Part shown: piece by piece, positions 1 to 6,845 of the stretch
Layout: each line of letters opens with the position of its first letter
Numbering within the stretch: the first letter of the stretch is position 1
Assembly: GCA_003235605.1 (NCBI GenBank)
Contig: QJVU01000626.1
Location: forward strand, 1-10,598
Length of the DNA stretch: 10,598 bases
Direction: 5' to 3'
From: Planctomycetota bacterium
GTDB lineage: Bacteria > Planctomycetota > UBA1135 > UBA2386
Program-made: the position numbers and the translations under genes
The notes under the pieces: model-generated
Seen by the model: only the letters and a program-made list of their open reading frames with translations
What the model was told of the DNA's origin: nothing
Databases searched by the model: none

Positions 1-61
1 CGCCCAGGCGTTCGGCGATGACGCCTTTCGGCCCCAGAAGCTTGTCCACAGCGGTGGTCAT
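1..61 (-). CDS. Probable DinG-family ATP-dependent helicase, N-terminal fragment
   Basis: Only the first 20 codons lie in the window; the gene runs off the left edge. The visible peptide starts MTTAVDK and continues LLGPKGVIAERLG. That resembles the opening of DinG/XPD-like superfamily 2 helicases, where an 'LGPxGxlAexLpGyExRpqQ' stretch precedes the Walker A domain. No catalytic motif is visible, so the call rests on this short stretch alone. The ATG at 61-59 was chosen because the upstream ATG at 75-73 in another frame stops after five codons. The gene follows the 167-residue DUF3592-like gene by 23 bases on the same strand, so the two are probably co-transcribed. No clear Shine-Dalgarno site precedes it. 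If the family is right, it would unwind nucleic acid in the cytoplasm. Another protein with a similar opening is possible. Confidence 0.5.
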   Translation of the reverse strand, partial: MTTAVDKLLGPKGVIAERLG

Positions 62-75
62 GCAGGGGTGGTCAT
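58..75 (-). other. Five-codon mini-ORF overlapping the helicase start
   Basis: On the minus strand an ATG at 75-73 opens a frame encoding M-T-T-P-A and stopping at TGA 60-58. That stop overlaps the ATG (61-59) of the downstream helicase gene as ATGA. The two start contexts are near copies: the 11-base string CTGCATGACCA occurs at 79-69 and again at 65-55, a 14-base offset. It could be a translated leader that couples the two frames, or simply the trace of a small tandem duplication. Translation is not shown by the sequence. Confidence 0.3.
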
Positions 76-84
76 GCAGCGTGG

Positions 85-588
85 TCAGGCGGCAGTGGAC
101 AGGCTCAGGAAGTCCCCGGGAGCCACAGCCCGGCTGAACCCGGGCTCCCAGGGGTCATGGATCACCTGCAGGGCTGCCGGCTTCTCCAACAGGAGCCTGC
201 CCAGGGGGGAACCGGCGCGGACGAACTGGCTGCTGTCGTGGGATTGCCCGGCAGCGTCGCGGAGGCGGTAGCGCAGCCGCAGGTGGGCCGGGTTGAGCCC
301 CAGGACCGGCCTGATCTGGAAGCTCTCGACGTTGGTCAACGTGCCTTCCCGCAGCAGCACCCTGAGCCGGAGAGCCCCGCGGAACCAGAACCCCAGCAAC
401 AACAGGCCGGGCCCCAGCAAGGCGCCCACGACGAGGTCCTCGGAGACCGCCACTGAGCTGGTGTAGGTCAAGGCGAACCACAACGCCAGCGCCACGTCGA
501 CCAGGAGGAAACCCGCGAGACCGACCAACCAGCGGCGGGCCAGGCAGGGAAGCCAGCGGGGCTCCCGTGGTGCGGCGGGGATCGTCAT
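85..588 (-). CDS. DUF3592-like membrane protein, 167 aa
   Basis: Function is unknown; this is a predicted inner-membrane protein. Two hydrophobic segments (about residues 20-42 and 50-70) flank a short loop and are followed by a roughly 90-residue soluble tail. The tail carries YRLRD (106-110), SPLGRLL (127-133), VIHD (142-145) and SRAV..GDF (152-160). The same spaced motifs appear in the C-terminal half of the neighbouring 267-residue protein, so the two are paralogous. The fold resembles DUF3592, a beta-rich membrane-attached domain of unknown role. The start ATG at 588-586 overlaps the stop of the upstream gene as ATGA, which implies translational coupling and fixes the start. Longer same-frame readings extend antisense through the neighbour and are not credible. 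The stop TGA is at 87-85. Confidence 0.75.
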   Translation of the reverse strand: MTIPAAPREPRWLPCLARRWLVGLAGFLLVDVALALWFALTYTSSVAVSEDLVVGALLGPGLLLLGFWFRGALRLRVLLREGTLTNVESFQIRPVLGLNPAHLRLRYRLRDAAGQSHDSSQFVRAGSPLGRLLLEKPAALQVIHDPWEPGFSRAVAPGDFLSLSTAA

Positions 589-1388
589 GCAGCCCCTTGT
601 GCCACTTCCGCGTTGGCGTTCTCCGGCGCAAAGTCGCTGGCCATCACCAGTCGGCTGACGCCGCGGCCGCTGCGATCGTGGATCACGCCGATCTCCTTCG
701 GATTCGTCTGCAGACGCTCTCCGAGGGCGGAGCGCACGCGTACCCAGTGCCATGTGGTGTGCACCTTCGCATGGTGGTCCCGGAACCGGTACTCCACGGC
801 ATACATCAGCGGCAGAATGAAGCGCACCATGCGGAAAGAGACCACGTCGCCGACGGCGACGTCGCCTTGGTTCATGAGACAACGAAGCCGCAGCACCGCC
901 GCAAACCAGAGCATGAGACAACCGAGCCCGGGGAGGACCGCACCGTAGAGGAAGTAGGACATCAACGGCGGCAGGATCACGATGCGGCCTCCCATCGCGC
1001 GGCTGAGGGAAGGCTCTCCCGGCGCGTACTCGATCTTGATCCGGTCGCCCTCCTTCTTGGTCTCGCCTCCGGGAAGGAAGCTGAAGCCGGATTGCCGGAA
1101 GCTGTGGCCTGCCTTGTTGACGACCTCGAAGTCGTAGTGCACCCGGGCCGGCCGGCCATGAAGGATCTCCACCCGGGTCACCCTCCCCAGGCTCTGGACG
1201 CACTCGCGGTCCAGGCGGCGGTCGTCGGTGGGCTTGCCTCCTGCGGCCAGGAAGAGCATCAGCGTGATCAAGCCGCCGTAGACTGCCAGCACGAAACCCA
1301 CGAATGCCACTGGCCACCAGTGCCAGAGGACAGCGCGCCAGCGCACTCGGCGCGGCGCTGGGGGGATGTCGTGCACCTCGCGGGTCAT
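585..1388 (-). CDS. DUF3592-like membrane protein, 267 aa, two internal repeats
   Basis: Function is unknown. The protein has a basic N-terminus, a hydrophobic segment (about 24-49), a first soluble domain (about 60-135) and a second hydrophobic hairpin (about 136-168). A second soluble domain follows (about 175-253). The first domain has the typical DUF3592 layout: a 'GRVTRVEI' strand (68-75), an aromatic 'YDFEV' strand (85-89), then 'IKIEYAPGEPSLSR' (117-130). The second domain carries YRFRD (200-204), VIHD (235-238) and SRLVMASDF (245-253), matching the downstream 167-residue protein. It is the first gene of a minus-strand operon and overlaps the next gene by four bases. The ATG at 1388 is preceded by no recognisable Shine-Dalgarno site, and it sits just before the membrane segment as expected. 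A link to envelope function is inferred from topology only. Confidence 0.75.
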   Translation of the reverse strand: MTREVHDIPPAPRRVRWRAVLWHWWPVAFVGFVLAVYGGLITLMLFLAAGGKPTDDRRLDRECVQSLGRVTRVEILHGRPARVHYDFEVVNKAGHSFRQSGFSFLPGGETKKEGDRIKIEYAPGEPSLSRAMGGRIVILPPLMSYFLYGAVLPGLGCLMLWFAAVLRLRCLMNQGDVAVGDVVSFRMVRFILPLMYAVEYRFRDHHAKVHTTWHWVRVRSALGERLQTNPKEIGVIHDRSGRGVSRLVMASDFAPENANAEVAQGAA

Positions 1389-1525
1389 GGTGGAGTCTGG
1401 GGGAATCTAAGCCGTGGACTTTGCTGCGGTGCGGAATTCTACGGATTCCCTCCGACCCCCGCGGCTGGCGAGAACAACCAAGGGAGGTACAACACGGGGT
1501 CTCACCGCAAACCAAGGATCTACCC
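1389..1525. promoter_or_regulatory. Divergent intergenic region between membrane operon and exported propeller gene
   Basis: These 137 bases separate two divergent start codons, so promoters for both directions should lie here, but no convincing -35/-10 pair is visible. It contains GGGAATC (1401-1407) and its inverted copy GATTCCC (1444-1450), plus a nearer GGAAT (1433-1437) able to pair with ATTCC (1445-1449). These are mutually exclusive short inverted repeats that could be operator half-sites. The 8-mer AACCAAGG is repeated at 1476-1483 and 1510-1517; the second copy contains the ribosome-binding site of the downstream gene. Confidence 0.4.
1514..1518 (+). promoter_or_regulatory. Ribosome binding site of the propeller gene
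   Basis: AAGGA lies seven bases before the ATG at 1526. It decides the start against longer in-frame readings, because the protein from 1526 begins directly with a signal peptide. Confidence 0.6.
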
Positions 1526-2863
1526 ATGTTGAAGCTCTCGGCCTTCCTGTTCTTCCCAGGGGTGCTAGCGGTCCTGGCCGCGCCCCTTGCCGCCCAGGTC
1601 GCCGGTGCAGGCGAGATCGTGGGCGTCACCAGCGCAACGCCGCAGGTGATGCGGCAGTTCATGAACCCCCAGCTGCAGTGCCTGCAGTCCTCCTGCAACC
1701 TCACCTTCGAGAAGCGGACCCTGACGAATGCCGGCGGGTCCGCCTACGACTCCCGCCTCGGTGGCCTGTGGATCACCAACGGACTGACCATTGCCTGCGT
1801 CGACGTCGCCACCTGCAAGTTCCTCTGCACGACCCAGAACATCCCGCTGCCACCGCTGAGCCTACAGCGACCCTGGTGCACAGGGCTGGCCTACGTGGAC
1901 TCCGGTGCACTCGGATCGAGCGCAACGTCCCCCGGCTGGCTCTTCGCCAGCTACAACACGGGCGACATCGCCCGCATCGATACCTCGAACTGCGCGCTGA
2001 AGGCGACGTTCTGCAAGGCAGGTGGGCTTCCTACCGGCTACTCGATCGGCGGCCTTGCCACCGATGACGTCAAGCGGTTCCTCTACGTAGGCGCATCGGC
2101 CACCACCAGCACCGGGGTCAGCCACATCATCACCGTGGCGCGAATCGATCCGACGCCCTCCAGCTCCACGCCCTGGTGCACACCCTTCTGCCGGATCGTT
2201 CCACCCGGATGTACCTCCTCGTCGCCGCTGGGCCCAATCCAGGGCCTTGCCCACGACGCCTGCAAGAGCATGCTGTTCGTGACCGATGGCAAGCAGACGC
2301 TTTGGGGGCTGGTGCTGTTCAGTGCCAGCGGTGCCTGTTCGCTGACGCAGCTCGGCTGCTGTCCCCTGAACGTAGGCACGTCGGGCGATACCTACACCGG
2401 CATCTGCCTCAGGCCGACACCGGCCACGTCTTCGGGCCAGTCCTGCACGCTGCCCGCCTGCAACAGCTGCGGGACGGTGATGCAGGCAGCGCTGGTGGGA
2501 GAAGCCACCATCGGCAATCCCGCCTTTGGACTGGGGCTGCGCAACGCCCCCTCGAACTCGGACGCTGCAGCGTTTGCCCTGAACGCCGGCACATGCACCA
2601 GCCCGGGAGCGAACCTGGGCTATTGCGCCACGGTACGGGTGCCCCTCGTGCCAGCGCCCTTGGTCCTGCTGTTCTTCGGGCTGCCCGCCGTGGGCGGAAC
2701 CTGCAGCCGTAACCTCACCATTCCGGCGCCGCTGCCGGTGAACGCGTCTCTTTGCGGCCAGAGGTTTGCGTTCCAGTGGGCAGTACGGTGTCCCGCTTCG
2801 GCTTCGGCACCGAGCAACTTCGGGATCACCGACTGCTTGACCGCGACGGTCAGCGGTAGCTGA
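1526..2863 (+). CDS. Exported cysteine-rich beta-propeller-like protein, 445 aa
   Basis: A predicted secreted or periplasmic protein of unknown ligand. Residues 1-24 form a Sec signal peptide (charged LK, then hydrophobic core, ending ..PLAAQ). From about 70 to 290 there are four similar units. The later ones begin with GLAYVD (120-125), GLATDD (176-181) and GLAHDA (240-245). Each leads to a hydrophobic strand such as LWITN (81-85), WLFAS (138-142), FLYVG (185-189) or MLFVTDG (249-255), and closes with a cysteine pair. This looks like blades of an NHL/YVTN-type propeller. The C-terminal part (about 325-445) has the order NPAFGLGLRNAP, LGYCATV, then LPAVGGTCS and FAFQWAVRC. It resembles a C-terminal beta domain recurring in planctomycete exported proteins. 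The mature chain has 25 cysteines, suggesting extensive disulfides. Start supported by AAGGA and the signal peptide. Role could be structural or recognition; no catalytic motif seen. Confidence 0.8.
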   Translation: MLKLSAFLFFPGVLAVLAAPLAAQVAGAGEIVGVTSATPQVMRQFMNPQLQCLQSSCNLTFEKRTLTNAGGSAYDSRLGGLWITNGLTIACVDVATCKFLCTTQNIPLPPLSLQRPWCTGLAYVDSGALGSSATSPGWLFASYNTGDIARIDTSNCALKATFCKAGGLPTGYSIGGLATDDVKRFLYVGASATTSTGVSHIITVARIDPTPSSSTPWCTPFCRIVPPGCTSSSPLGPIQGLAHDACKSMLFVTDGKQTLWGLVLFSASGACSLTQLGCCPLNVGTSGDTYTGICLRPTPATSSGQSCTLPACNSCGTVMQAALVGEATIGNPAFGLGLRNAPSNSDAAAFALNAGTCTSPGANLGYCATVRVPLVPAPLVLLFFGLPAVGGTCSRNLTIPAPLPVNASLCGQRFAFQWAVRCPASASAPSNFGITDCLTATVSGS

Positions 2864-2897
2864 TAGCGCGGCACAGCTGCGCGAACGGAGGCGCGGA

Positions 2898-2924
2898 ACG
2901 GCGACCTCGTCATGAGGTCGCCGT
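2898..2924 (+). terminator. Perfect 11-bp hairpin after the propeller gene
   Basis: ACGGCGACCTC (2898-2908) pairs perfectly with GAGGTCGCCGT (2914-2924) around a five-base loop, 35 bases after the stop codon. No T tract follows directly, so it is not a textbook intrinsic terminator; the nearest T-rich stretch is at 2944-2949. It may end transcription in this high-GC genome or protect the mRNA 3' end. Confidence 0.55.
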
Positions 2925-2943
2925 GCGTCCCCGGCTCCGCGGC

Positions 2944-2972
2944 TTGTTTAACCCGCGGGGCATGGTTACATA
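2944..2972 (+). promoter_or_regulatory. Weak candidate promoter for the CAP-protein gene
   Basis: TTGTTT (2944-2949) and TACATA (2967-2972) are spaced 17 bases apart, in the most AT-rich part of the gap before the ATG at 3004. Two copies of the self-complementary hexamer CCGCGG (2937-2942 and 2953-2958) flank and overlap the -35-like element. The match to sigma-70 consensus is poor, so this is tentative. Confidence 0.25.
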
Positions 2973-3003
2973 GCGGTTGCCGCGACCCTTCTCAGACGCC
3001 CAC

Positions 3004-5454
3004 ATGCGCTACCCCCTCGCACTTGCTTTCGTCGCCTGTGTCTCCTCCCTGGCGGCTGCCCGGCCCGGGTTTCAGGATCCCGAGGCCGACGTGCGCGGCA
3101 AGGCTGCCCGCCTGCTGATCGGGTATGGCGACTTCGCCCTGCGCAACAAGGTCGGACCCAAGGCGAGGCAGGCGTACGAGGAGGTCATCCGCACCTACGA
3201 TGCGGACGACAAGACCGCCCGCCGGAAGCTGGACTACAAGTTCACGGGCGGCAAGTGGATGGAGGCCAAGAAGGAGAAGAGGCAGGCCTACAGCCGCAAG
3301 AAGGGCAAATGGGAGGACACCGCCAGCGACGACCAGCGCTACAAGGTCACCAAGCACTGGCACGAGACCCGGATGAAGCTGGCGAAGCTGCACCGGGAGC
3401 ATGGCCTGTCCATCTGGGATGGCAACGAGGACCTGGCCCGGCATCACCTGAAGCTGGCGGTCACCTACGACCCTTTCGACGAGGAGGCCCACCTGAAGCT
3501 GGGTCACGTCAAGGCCAAGGCCGGCTACTACGGAACGGCGGAACAGCTCGAGTTCATAGACAACCTGCAGAACCTCGAGAAACAGGCGTTGGTGCTGGCG
3601 AAGAAGAAGTACGACCTCGAGACCGCCACGGAGATACCCGCGTGCCTGCATGCGCTCGAGTTGGAGATCCACGGCGCGGTCTCCAAGAACTTCACGGTGT
3701 TCACCCGCGGCACCCAGAAGAACGCGGATGACTTGGCGATGTGGGCGGAGCGAGCCCTGGACTTCCTGCTGGTGGCGCTTGGAGACGAATTCTCCCACGA
3801 CCGGATAACCGCTTTCCTGAAGAAGCACATTGCCTGGACCGCGTTCGTATGGACCCCGCGCGAGCGCCAATCGCTGATCGAAGCCAACGTCGCGAAGAAC
3901 GTGGACCCGGCCTTCAACCAGGCGATATCCAGCTCCACCGCCAAACGGGCTGAGGCGCTGTTCCACAACATCCTCTGGCACCAGCAAGGCAAGCGCTACG
4001 AGGTCAACGTCAAGCTCACCCCCGCGGGGATGCACGACCGCATCATCACGGTGGTTTGGGGCCGGTTTCTGGACGGGGCCTGCAACGAACCCCTCATCGA
4101 GGGGGCACTGCACGCTGCCACCTGGTACCTGATGTCCACGGCCATATCCAAGCGTGGCAGCCTGCCGACAGGTACCGTGGGCGAAGCGGACCTGCACCTG
4201 CCCGAGTCTGTCAACTGGTGGATGCGGGAGATGCGTGACCAGGCCATCGCCCGCACCGACATGCCGATCAACGAGGTGCCGCGAATCGACATGGCGAACT
4301 TCCCCTCCCGGGGACGGTTGAAGGCGTGGAGCTTCATGACCTGGTTGATGGCTCGCTACCCGAAGAAGTGGTACAAGTTCATCTCCACGGTCCCCAGCGA
4401 CAAGCGACCGTTCCCCTCAGAGGTCGACCAGGTCGCGGAGAAGGTGTTGGGCCGCAAGCTCGCCGATATCGAGGAGGAATGGCGGGCCTGGGCGTCGGGC
4501 CGTTCCATCACCGCCGCCGTTACCGGATACGGACCGCCACTGCTGCCGCCGGTGCCGAACCCGGAGCAGATCGCCGGCCTCAGGCGTCTGAACGAGTTCC
4601 GGGAGATGGCCGGCCTGCCGAAGTGCGAGCTGGACCTGGAGGCGACGATGGCCTGCGTCGAGCACGCCAAGTTCCTGGCGCTCCACAAGGAACACCACGT
4701 GTGGCCGGAGGCCCACGAGCAGGACCCGGCCAAGGAAGGCTTCACACCCCGGGGCATGCGTGCCGGCATGCGGTCGGTGATCGTGATCCACGCCCAGGAA
4801 GCGGCCGGATCCGTCGACAGCTGGATCGGTACGGTGTACCACCGCTTTCCGTTGCTGCAGGAGAACATCAAACGCATCGGCTTTGCCTTCGAGACCGGCC
4901 CGGAGGGCGGCATGTGCGTCCTCGACATGGGTTCCTTGGAGGAGCCCCACGCGAAGGGCGAGGACGGCAAGTGGCTGGCTCCACCCTATGTCCTCTGGCC
5001 ACCCAACGACACCAAGGGCTGGCCCATCGGCTTCGCCTATTACGAGATGCCGAGCCCCATCGCCGAGGCTCCGGGCCGCACGCCGATTCCGATTGGCGGC
5101 GAGGATCCTGCCCAGAAAGAGCTGGGCTATCCCATCAGCCTGCAGCTGGCCCACTACAACAAGGCCAGCATCGAGAGCGCCACCATCAACCTCTACGAGA
5201 CCAGGAAGCAGGGCAGCGAGTGGGTGCAGAAGAACGAGGTCCCCCTGTGGGTGCACACCCCACAGAAGGCGCTCCTCCCCCGCATGGAGGTGCGAGACAC
5301 CATCTTCGGGATCCCCAAGGTGCTGCTCAAACGCAACACCTGGTACAAGGCAGTGGTGAACGTGAAGGTGCCTCCCAAGTTCGGGTTGAACCTGGACCTC
5401 AAGAACCCGAATCGGGTGGAGTGGGTCTTCAAGACCGGCACCAAGCGCATGTAG
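3004..5454 (+). CDS. Exported multidomain protein: TPR-like, peptidase-MA-like (degenerate) and CAP/SCP-like regions, 816 aa
   Basis: A predicted exported protein of unknown substrate. Residues 1-19 are a Sec signal peptide. Residues about 35-200 are charged and helical with TPR-like character (ARQAYEEVIRTYDADDKTAR at 54-73; HHLKLAVTYDPFDEEAHLKLG at 147-167). Residues about 340-500 resemble the DUF1570/peptidase-MA layout: a helix with HDRIITVV (344-351), LIEGALHAATWYL (364-376) and a late helix SFMTWLMARYPKKWYKFI (443-460). The zinc HExxH motif is absent. Residues about 521-680 look like a CAP/SCP domain: LRRLNEFREMAGLP (526-539), HAKFLALHKEHH (554-565), DSWIGTVYHRFPLL (605-618). A beta-rich Ig-like tail ends with WVFKTGT (807-813). 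The ATG at 3004 begins the signal peptide; an in-frame TTG at 2977 is less likely. No Shine-Dalgarno is seen. A scaffold or cell-wall role is inference. Confidence 0.75.
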   Translation: MRYPLALAFVACVSSLAAARPGFQDPEADVRGKAARLLIGYGDFALRNKVGPKARQAYEEVIRTYDADDKTARRKLDYKFTGGKWMEAKKEKRQAYSRKKGKWEDTASDDQRYKVTKHWHETRMKLAKLHREHGLSIWDGNEDLARHHLKLAVTYDPFDEEAHLKLGHVKAKAGYYGTAEQLEFIDNLQNLEKQALVLAKKKYDLETATEIPACLHALELEIHGAVSKNFTVFTRGTQKNADDLAMWAERALDFLLVALGDEFSHDRITAFLKKHIAWTAFVWTPRERQSLIEANVAKNVDPAFNQAISSSTAKRAEALFHNILWHQQGKRYEVNVKLTPAGMHDRIITVVWGRFLDGACNEPLIEGALHAATWYLMSTAISKRGSLPTGTVGEADLHLPESVNWWMREMRDQAIARTDMPINEVPRIDMANFPSRGRLKAWSFMTWLMARYPKKWYKFISTVPSDKRPFPSEVDQVAEKVLGRKLADIEEEWRAWASGRSITAAVTGYGPPLLPPVPNPEQIAGLRRLNEFREMAGLPKCELDLEATMACVEHAKFLALHKEHHVWPEAHEQDPAKEGFTPRGMRAGMRSVIVIHAQEAAGSVDSWIGTVYHRFPLLQENIKRIGFAFETGPEGGMCVLDMGSLEEPHAKGEDGKWLAPPYVLWPPNDTKGWPIGFAYYEMPSPIAEAPGRTPIPIGGEDPAQKELGYPISLQLAHYNKASIESATINLYETRKQGSEWVQKNEVPLWVHTPQKALLPRMEVRDTIFGIPKVLLKRNTWYKAVVNVKVPPKFGLNLDLKNPNRVEWVFKTGTKRM

Positions 5455-5511
5455 CAGTTCCTTTCCTTGACTCTGTAGCTCTGTAGCCCCTGTGTAGTTA
5501 CTGGTTGAACC
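5455..5511 (+). promoter_or_regulatory. T-rich gap with 8-bp tandem repeat upstream of aldolase gene
   Basis: This 57-base gap is much less GC-rich than its surroundings. It holds an exact tandem repeat CTCTGTAG-CTCTGTAG (5471-5486), then a third imperfect copy, CTGTGTAG (5490-5497). TTGACT at 5467-5472 is a good -35 match, but no good -10 lies 16-18 bases later; TAGTTA at 5495-5500 is too far away. The repeats could be a regulator or sigma-factor site. No Shine-Dalgarno precedes the ATG at 5512. Confidence 0.4.
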
Positions 5512-6438
5512 ATGTCCTCCCGAGTAGACGAAATCCTGAGTTGGTACGGTTCCGATTCCCCTGGCACTCTGAAGAACCTGCGCTGGTTGCTGGAGTCGGG
5601 CACACTGGCCGGCACCGGCAAGCTGGTGATCCTGCCCGTGGACCAGGGGTTCGAGCATGGCCCGGCACGCTCCTTTGCCAAGAACGCCGCCGGCTACAAC
5701 CCTCTCTACCACTACGAGCTTGCCATTGACGCGGGCTGCAACGCCTACGCCGCACCTCTGGGCTTCCTCGAGGCCGGGGCCCGCGAGAACGCCGGCAAGA
5801 TCCCGACCATCCTCAAGCTCAACAACCACGACTCCCTCTGGAAGGGCGAGGATCCCAAGCCCGCGGTCACCGGGTCGGTCCAGGATGCCCTGCGGCTGGG
5901 TTGTGCCGCCATCGGCTTCACGATCTATCCAGGTTCCGCGGACAAGAACGAGATGTTCATGGAGTTGCGCGCCCTGGCAGAGGAGGCCAAGGACGCTGGT
6001 CTGGCGGTCGTGGTGTGGTCCTACCCTCGCGGCTCCGGCCTCTCCAATGAGGGCGAGACGGCCGTCGACGTCGTCGCCTACGCGGCGCAGATCGCCTGTC
6101 AGCTCGGCGCCCACATCGTCAAGGTGAAACCGCCGACGCAACACATCGAGCTGGACTCGGCCCGCAAGGTCTACGAGTCCGAGAAGATTCCCATTTCCAC
6201 CCTGCGAGAACGGGTGCACCACGTCGTGCAGAGCGCCTTTGGCGGCCGGCGCATCGTGATCTTCAGCGGTGGCTCCGCGAAGGGAACGGATGCGGTCCTG
6301 AACGAGATCCGCGAGCTCGCAGCCGGCGGCGCGTTTGGCTCGATCATCGGCCGCAACAGCTTCCAGCGCCCGAAGCACGAGGCCATCGAGATGCTGCACA
6401 CCGTGATGGGGATCTACAAGGAGGCCGCGGCTTCCTAG
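5512..6438 (+). CDS. fbaB: Class I fructose-bisphosphate aldolase, DhnA/FbaB (archaeal) type
   Basis: A cytoplasmic TIM-barrel enzyme of glycolysis and gluconeogenesis. It reversibly cleaves fructose 1,6-bisphosphate to dihydroxyacetone phosphate and glyceraldehyde 3-phosphate through a lysine Schiff base, without metal. At 308 residues it has the usual length. Visible motifs in order: LVILPVDQGFEHGP (38-51), with the conserved Asp44 after strand 1; LKLNNHDSLW (101-110); VVVWSYPRG (166-174); GAHIVKVKPP (199-208), with the Schiff-base lysine probably Lys204; the phosphate-binding IFSGGSAKG (250-258); and GSIIGRNSFQRP (276-287). The related DhnA enzymes that condense sugar-like precursors for aromatic amino acids share this fold, so strict FBP specificity is not proven. 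The gene stands alone on its strand after a T-rich gap, and its stop codon TAG overlaps the stop of the convergent DUF423 gene. The ATG start gives the full N-terminus. Confidence 0.92.
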   Translation: MSSRVDEILSWYGSDSPGTLKNLRWLLESGTLAGTGKLVILPVDQGFEHGPARSFAKNAAGYNPLYHYELAIDAGCNAYAAPLGFLEAGARENAGKIPTILKLNNHDSLWKGEDPKPAVTGSVQDALRLGCAAIGFTIYPGSADKNEMFMELRALAEEAKDAGLAVVVWSYPRGSGLSNEGETAVDVVAYAAQIACQLGAHIVKVKPPTQHIELDSARKVYESEKIPISTLRERVHHVVQSAFGGRRIVIFSGGSAKGTDAVLNEIRELAAGGAFGSIIGRNSFQRPKHEAIEMLHTVMGIYKEAAAS

Positions 6439-6824
6439 GCCTCCCTCCTGGGGGCCTGGACAGGGGGCCTTGGTCCTTGCCACGCGGCCAGGGCCACGAC
6501 CAGCCACCCGACGAGGAACAGGACTCCTCCGATGGGCGTGATTGCGCCCAGCCATCTGGTCTCGGTCAACACCAACAGGTAGAGGCTTCCCGAGAACAGC
6601 ACCACCCCCAGGAGGAAGGCCCATACGGCAACGCCCAGCCGATAGCCCCGCTCTGCCAACAGACCACACAGGGTCAGCGCCAGCGCGTGGTACATCTGGT
6701 ACTCGGCGCCGGTCCGGAACGTCTCGCTCTCCGGCTCCGCCAGGGCATGGGCCCCGAAGGCGCCAGCGGCCACGGCCAGCAACCCAAGCAGGGAGCCGAG
6801 CACGAGGATCGTCCTGGTCTGCAT
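6435..6824 (-). CDS. DUF423 family small inner-membrane protein, 129 aa
   Basis: A member of the DUF423 (YgdD-like) family, small integral membrane proteins of unknown function found widely in bacteria. The length is typical. Family hallmarks are clear: AAGAFGAHAL (19-28) after the first membrane helix, FRTGAEYQMYHALAL (36-50), LFSGSLYLL (76-84), LGAITPIGG (92-100) and a final helix with GWLVVALAAW (106-115). Four membrane helices are expected (about 6-24, 44-58, 64-86, 94-115). The ATG at 6824-6822 is the only start that fits the family N-terminus; the much longer reading in this frame is antisense to the neighbouring hydrolase gene. An AGAGGA sequence lies about ten bases upstream as a possible ribosome-binding site. 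The stop lies inside the palindrome CTAG shared with the aldolase stop. Confidence 0.93.
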   Translation of the reverse strand: MQTRTILVLGSLLGLLAVAAGAFGAHALAEPESETFRTGAEYQMYHALALTLCGLLAERGYRLGVAVWAFLLGVVLFSGSLYLLVLTETRWLGAITPIGGVLFLVGWLVVALAAWQGPRPPVQAPRREA

Positions 6825-6845
6825 GAGGACGTTATCCTCTACGGG
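6825..6845. promoter_or_regulatory. 21-base divergent start region with inverted repeat
   Basis: Only 21 bases separate the ATG codons of the DUF423 gene and the C45 hydrolase gene. They contain the inverted repeat GAGGA (6825-6829) / TCCTC (6835-6839) with a five-base centre, which presents a GAGGA to each strand. TATCCT (6833-6838), eight bases before the plus-strand ATG, could be a -10 element giving a nearly leaderless mRNA, but no matching -35 is visible. Promoters must otherwise lie inside the opposite coding regions. Confidence 0.35.

Noticed and set aside
1482..1487. GGGAGG as the Shine-Dalgarno of an unlisted short gene
   Set aside because: No ATG, GTG or TTG lies at a usable distance downstream, so it is not a gene start.
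567..1532. 321-codon plus-strand open frame
   Set aside because: Antisense to the DUF3592-like genes, which have membrane helices, repeated motifs and an ATGA junction.
2977..3003. TTG start adding nine residues to the CAP-type protein
   Set aside because: The ATG at 3004 begins directly with a well-formed signal peptide; the extension would place polar residues before it and overlaps the possible promoter.
2992..4197. 401-codon minus-strand open frame
   Set aside because: Antisense to the N-terminal part of the CAP-type gene; low-complexity Leu/Val/Gly composition and no domain.
4326..5486. 386-codon plus-strand open frame overlapping the CAP-type gene
   Set aside because: It is a +1/+2 shadow of the real gene, rich in Arg, Gly and Pro, with no start signal or domain.
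4417..6669. 750-codon open frame on the minus strand
   Set aside because: It is antisense to the CAP-type gene and to the aldolase, whose family motifs are unmistakable. Its translation is rich in Gly, Arg, Val and Leu without any recognisable motif. Long antisense frames are expected at this GC content.
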